A DNA stretch of 6,414 bases from an uncultured Klebsiella sp. (GTDB taxonomy: Bacteria > Pseudomonadota > Gammaproteobacteria > Enterobacterales > Enterobacteriaceae), in NCBI GenBank assembly GCA_902490055.1, contig CABUCP010000194.1:1-6414 (forward strand). The letters are read 5' to 3'. The notes beneath the pieces were generated by a model, which did not search any database, was not told where the DNA came from, and saw only the letters and a program-made list of their open reading frames with translations. Positions 6,343 through 6,414 of the stretch are shown piece by piece (position 1 is the stretch's first letter; each line of letters opens with the position of its first letter). Position numbers and translations under genes: made by a program.

Positions 6343-6414
6343 AATAAGGCGATCACAGCGCATATCAACGACGAAACGCGTGTTGACCATTTTTTCTACC
6401 CGCGTATTTTTCAC
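6343..6414 (-). other. Upstream leader of the peptide transporter gene, no clear promoter
   Basis: This stretch between the ribosome binding site and the window edge must hold the leader and perhaps part of the promoter. I see AT-rich tracts near 6391-6397 and 6406-6412 (plus-strand coordinates) but no hexamer pair with good match and spacing. TTGATA at 6368-6363 resembles a -35 box but has no -10 partner downstream. The promoter may lie beyond the window. Confidence 0.3.

Noticed and set aside
6333..6368. A 12-residue N-terminal extension of the peptide transporter starting at a TTG at 6368
   Set aside because: The internal ATG at 6332 has a strong GGGAG ribosome binding site at ideal spacing, and the extension does not resemble family N-termini.
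6343..6414. CRP-type site near TGTGATCG in the transporter leader
   Set aside because: Only the TGTGA half is present. The matching TCACA half at the right spacing is absent, and the site would lie close to the start codon.

Overview
The window looks like chromosomal DNA of a GC-rich member of the Enterobacteriaceae, most likely the Klebsiella/Raoultella/Enterobacter group. The grounds are the close likeness of three consecutive proteins to E. coli MdtN, MdtO and MdtP, the GC-rich codon use, and REP (repetitive extragenic palindromic) elements of enterobacterial type. The genus is an inference; no marker gene settles it.

Layout. Positions 1-27 hold the last codons of an upstream plus-strand gene, probably ytcA. 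Positions 34-4472 hold a compact plus-strand operon, mdtN-mdtO-mdtP (sdsR-sdsQ-sdsP), with a 9-nt gap between the first two genes and a 4-nt ATGA overlap between the last two. Positions 4473-4781 are a 309-nt intergenic region between convergent genes. It holds a cluster of six REP-type palindromes in alternating orientation (five complete, one truncated), two of its units being near-identical 86/87-nt tandem repeats, followed by a strong bidirectional intrinsic terminator. Positions 4782-6332 on the minus strand encode a proton-dependent oligopeptide transporter (POT/PTR2 family), whose start is fixed by a good ribosome binding site. The remaining 82 nt (6333-6414) are its upstream leader, with no convincing promoter.

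How the genes work together. MdtN is the inner-membrane-anchored periplasmic adaptor, MdtO the inner-membrane protein of the aromatic acid exporter/fusaric acid resistance type, and MdtP the outer-membrane lipoprotein channel. Together they form a tripartite efflux system. In E. coli this system has been linked to sulfa drugs, acriflavine and puromycin. The peptide transporter is a separate, convergently transcribed uptake gene with no visible functional tie to the efflux operon.

I found no undescribed biological system here. The most interesting structure is the REP cluster at 4477-4704: an outlying palindrome with paired stem changes, a truncated partner, and two almost identical units that suggest recent amplification.
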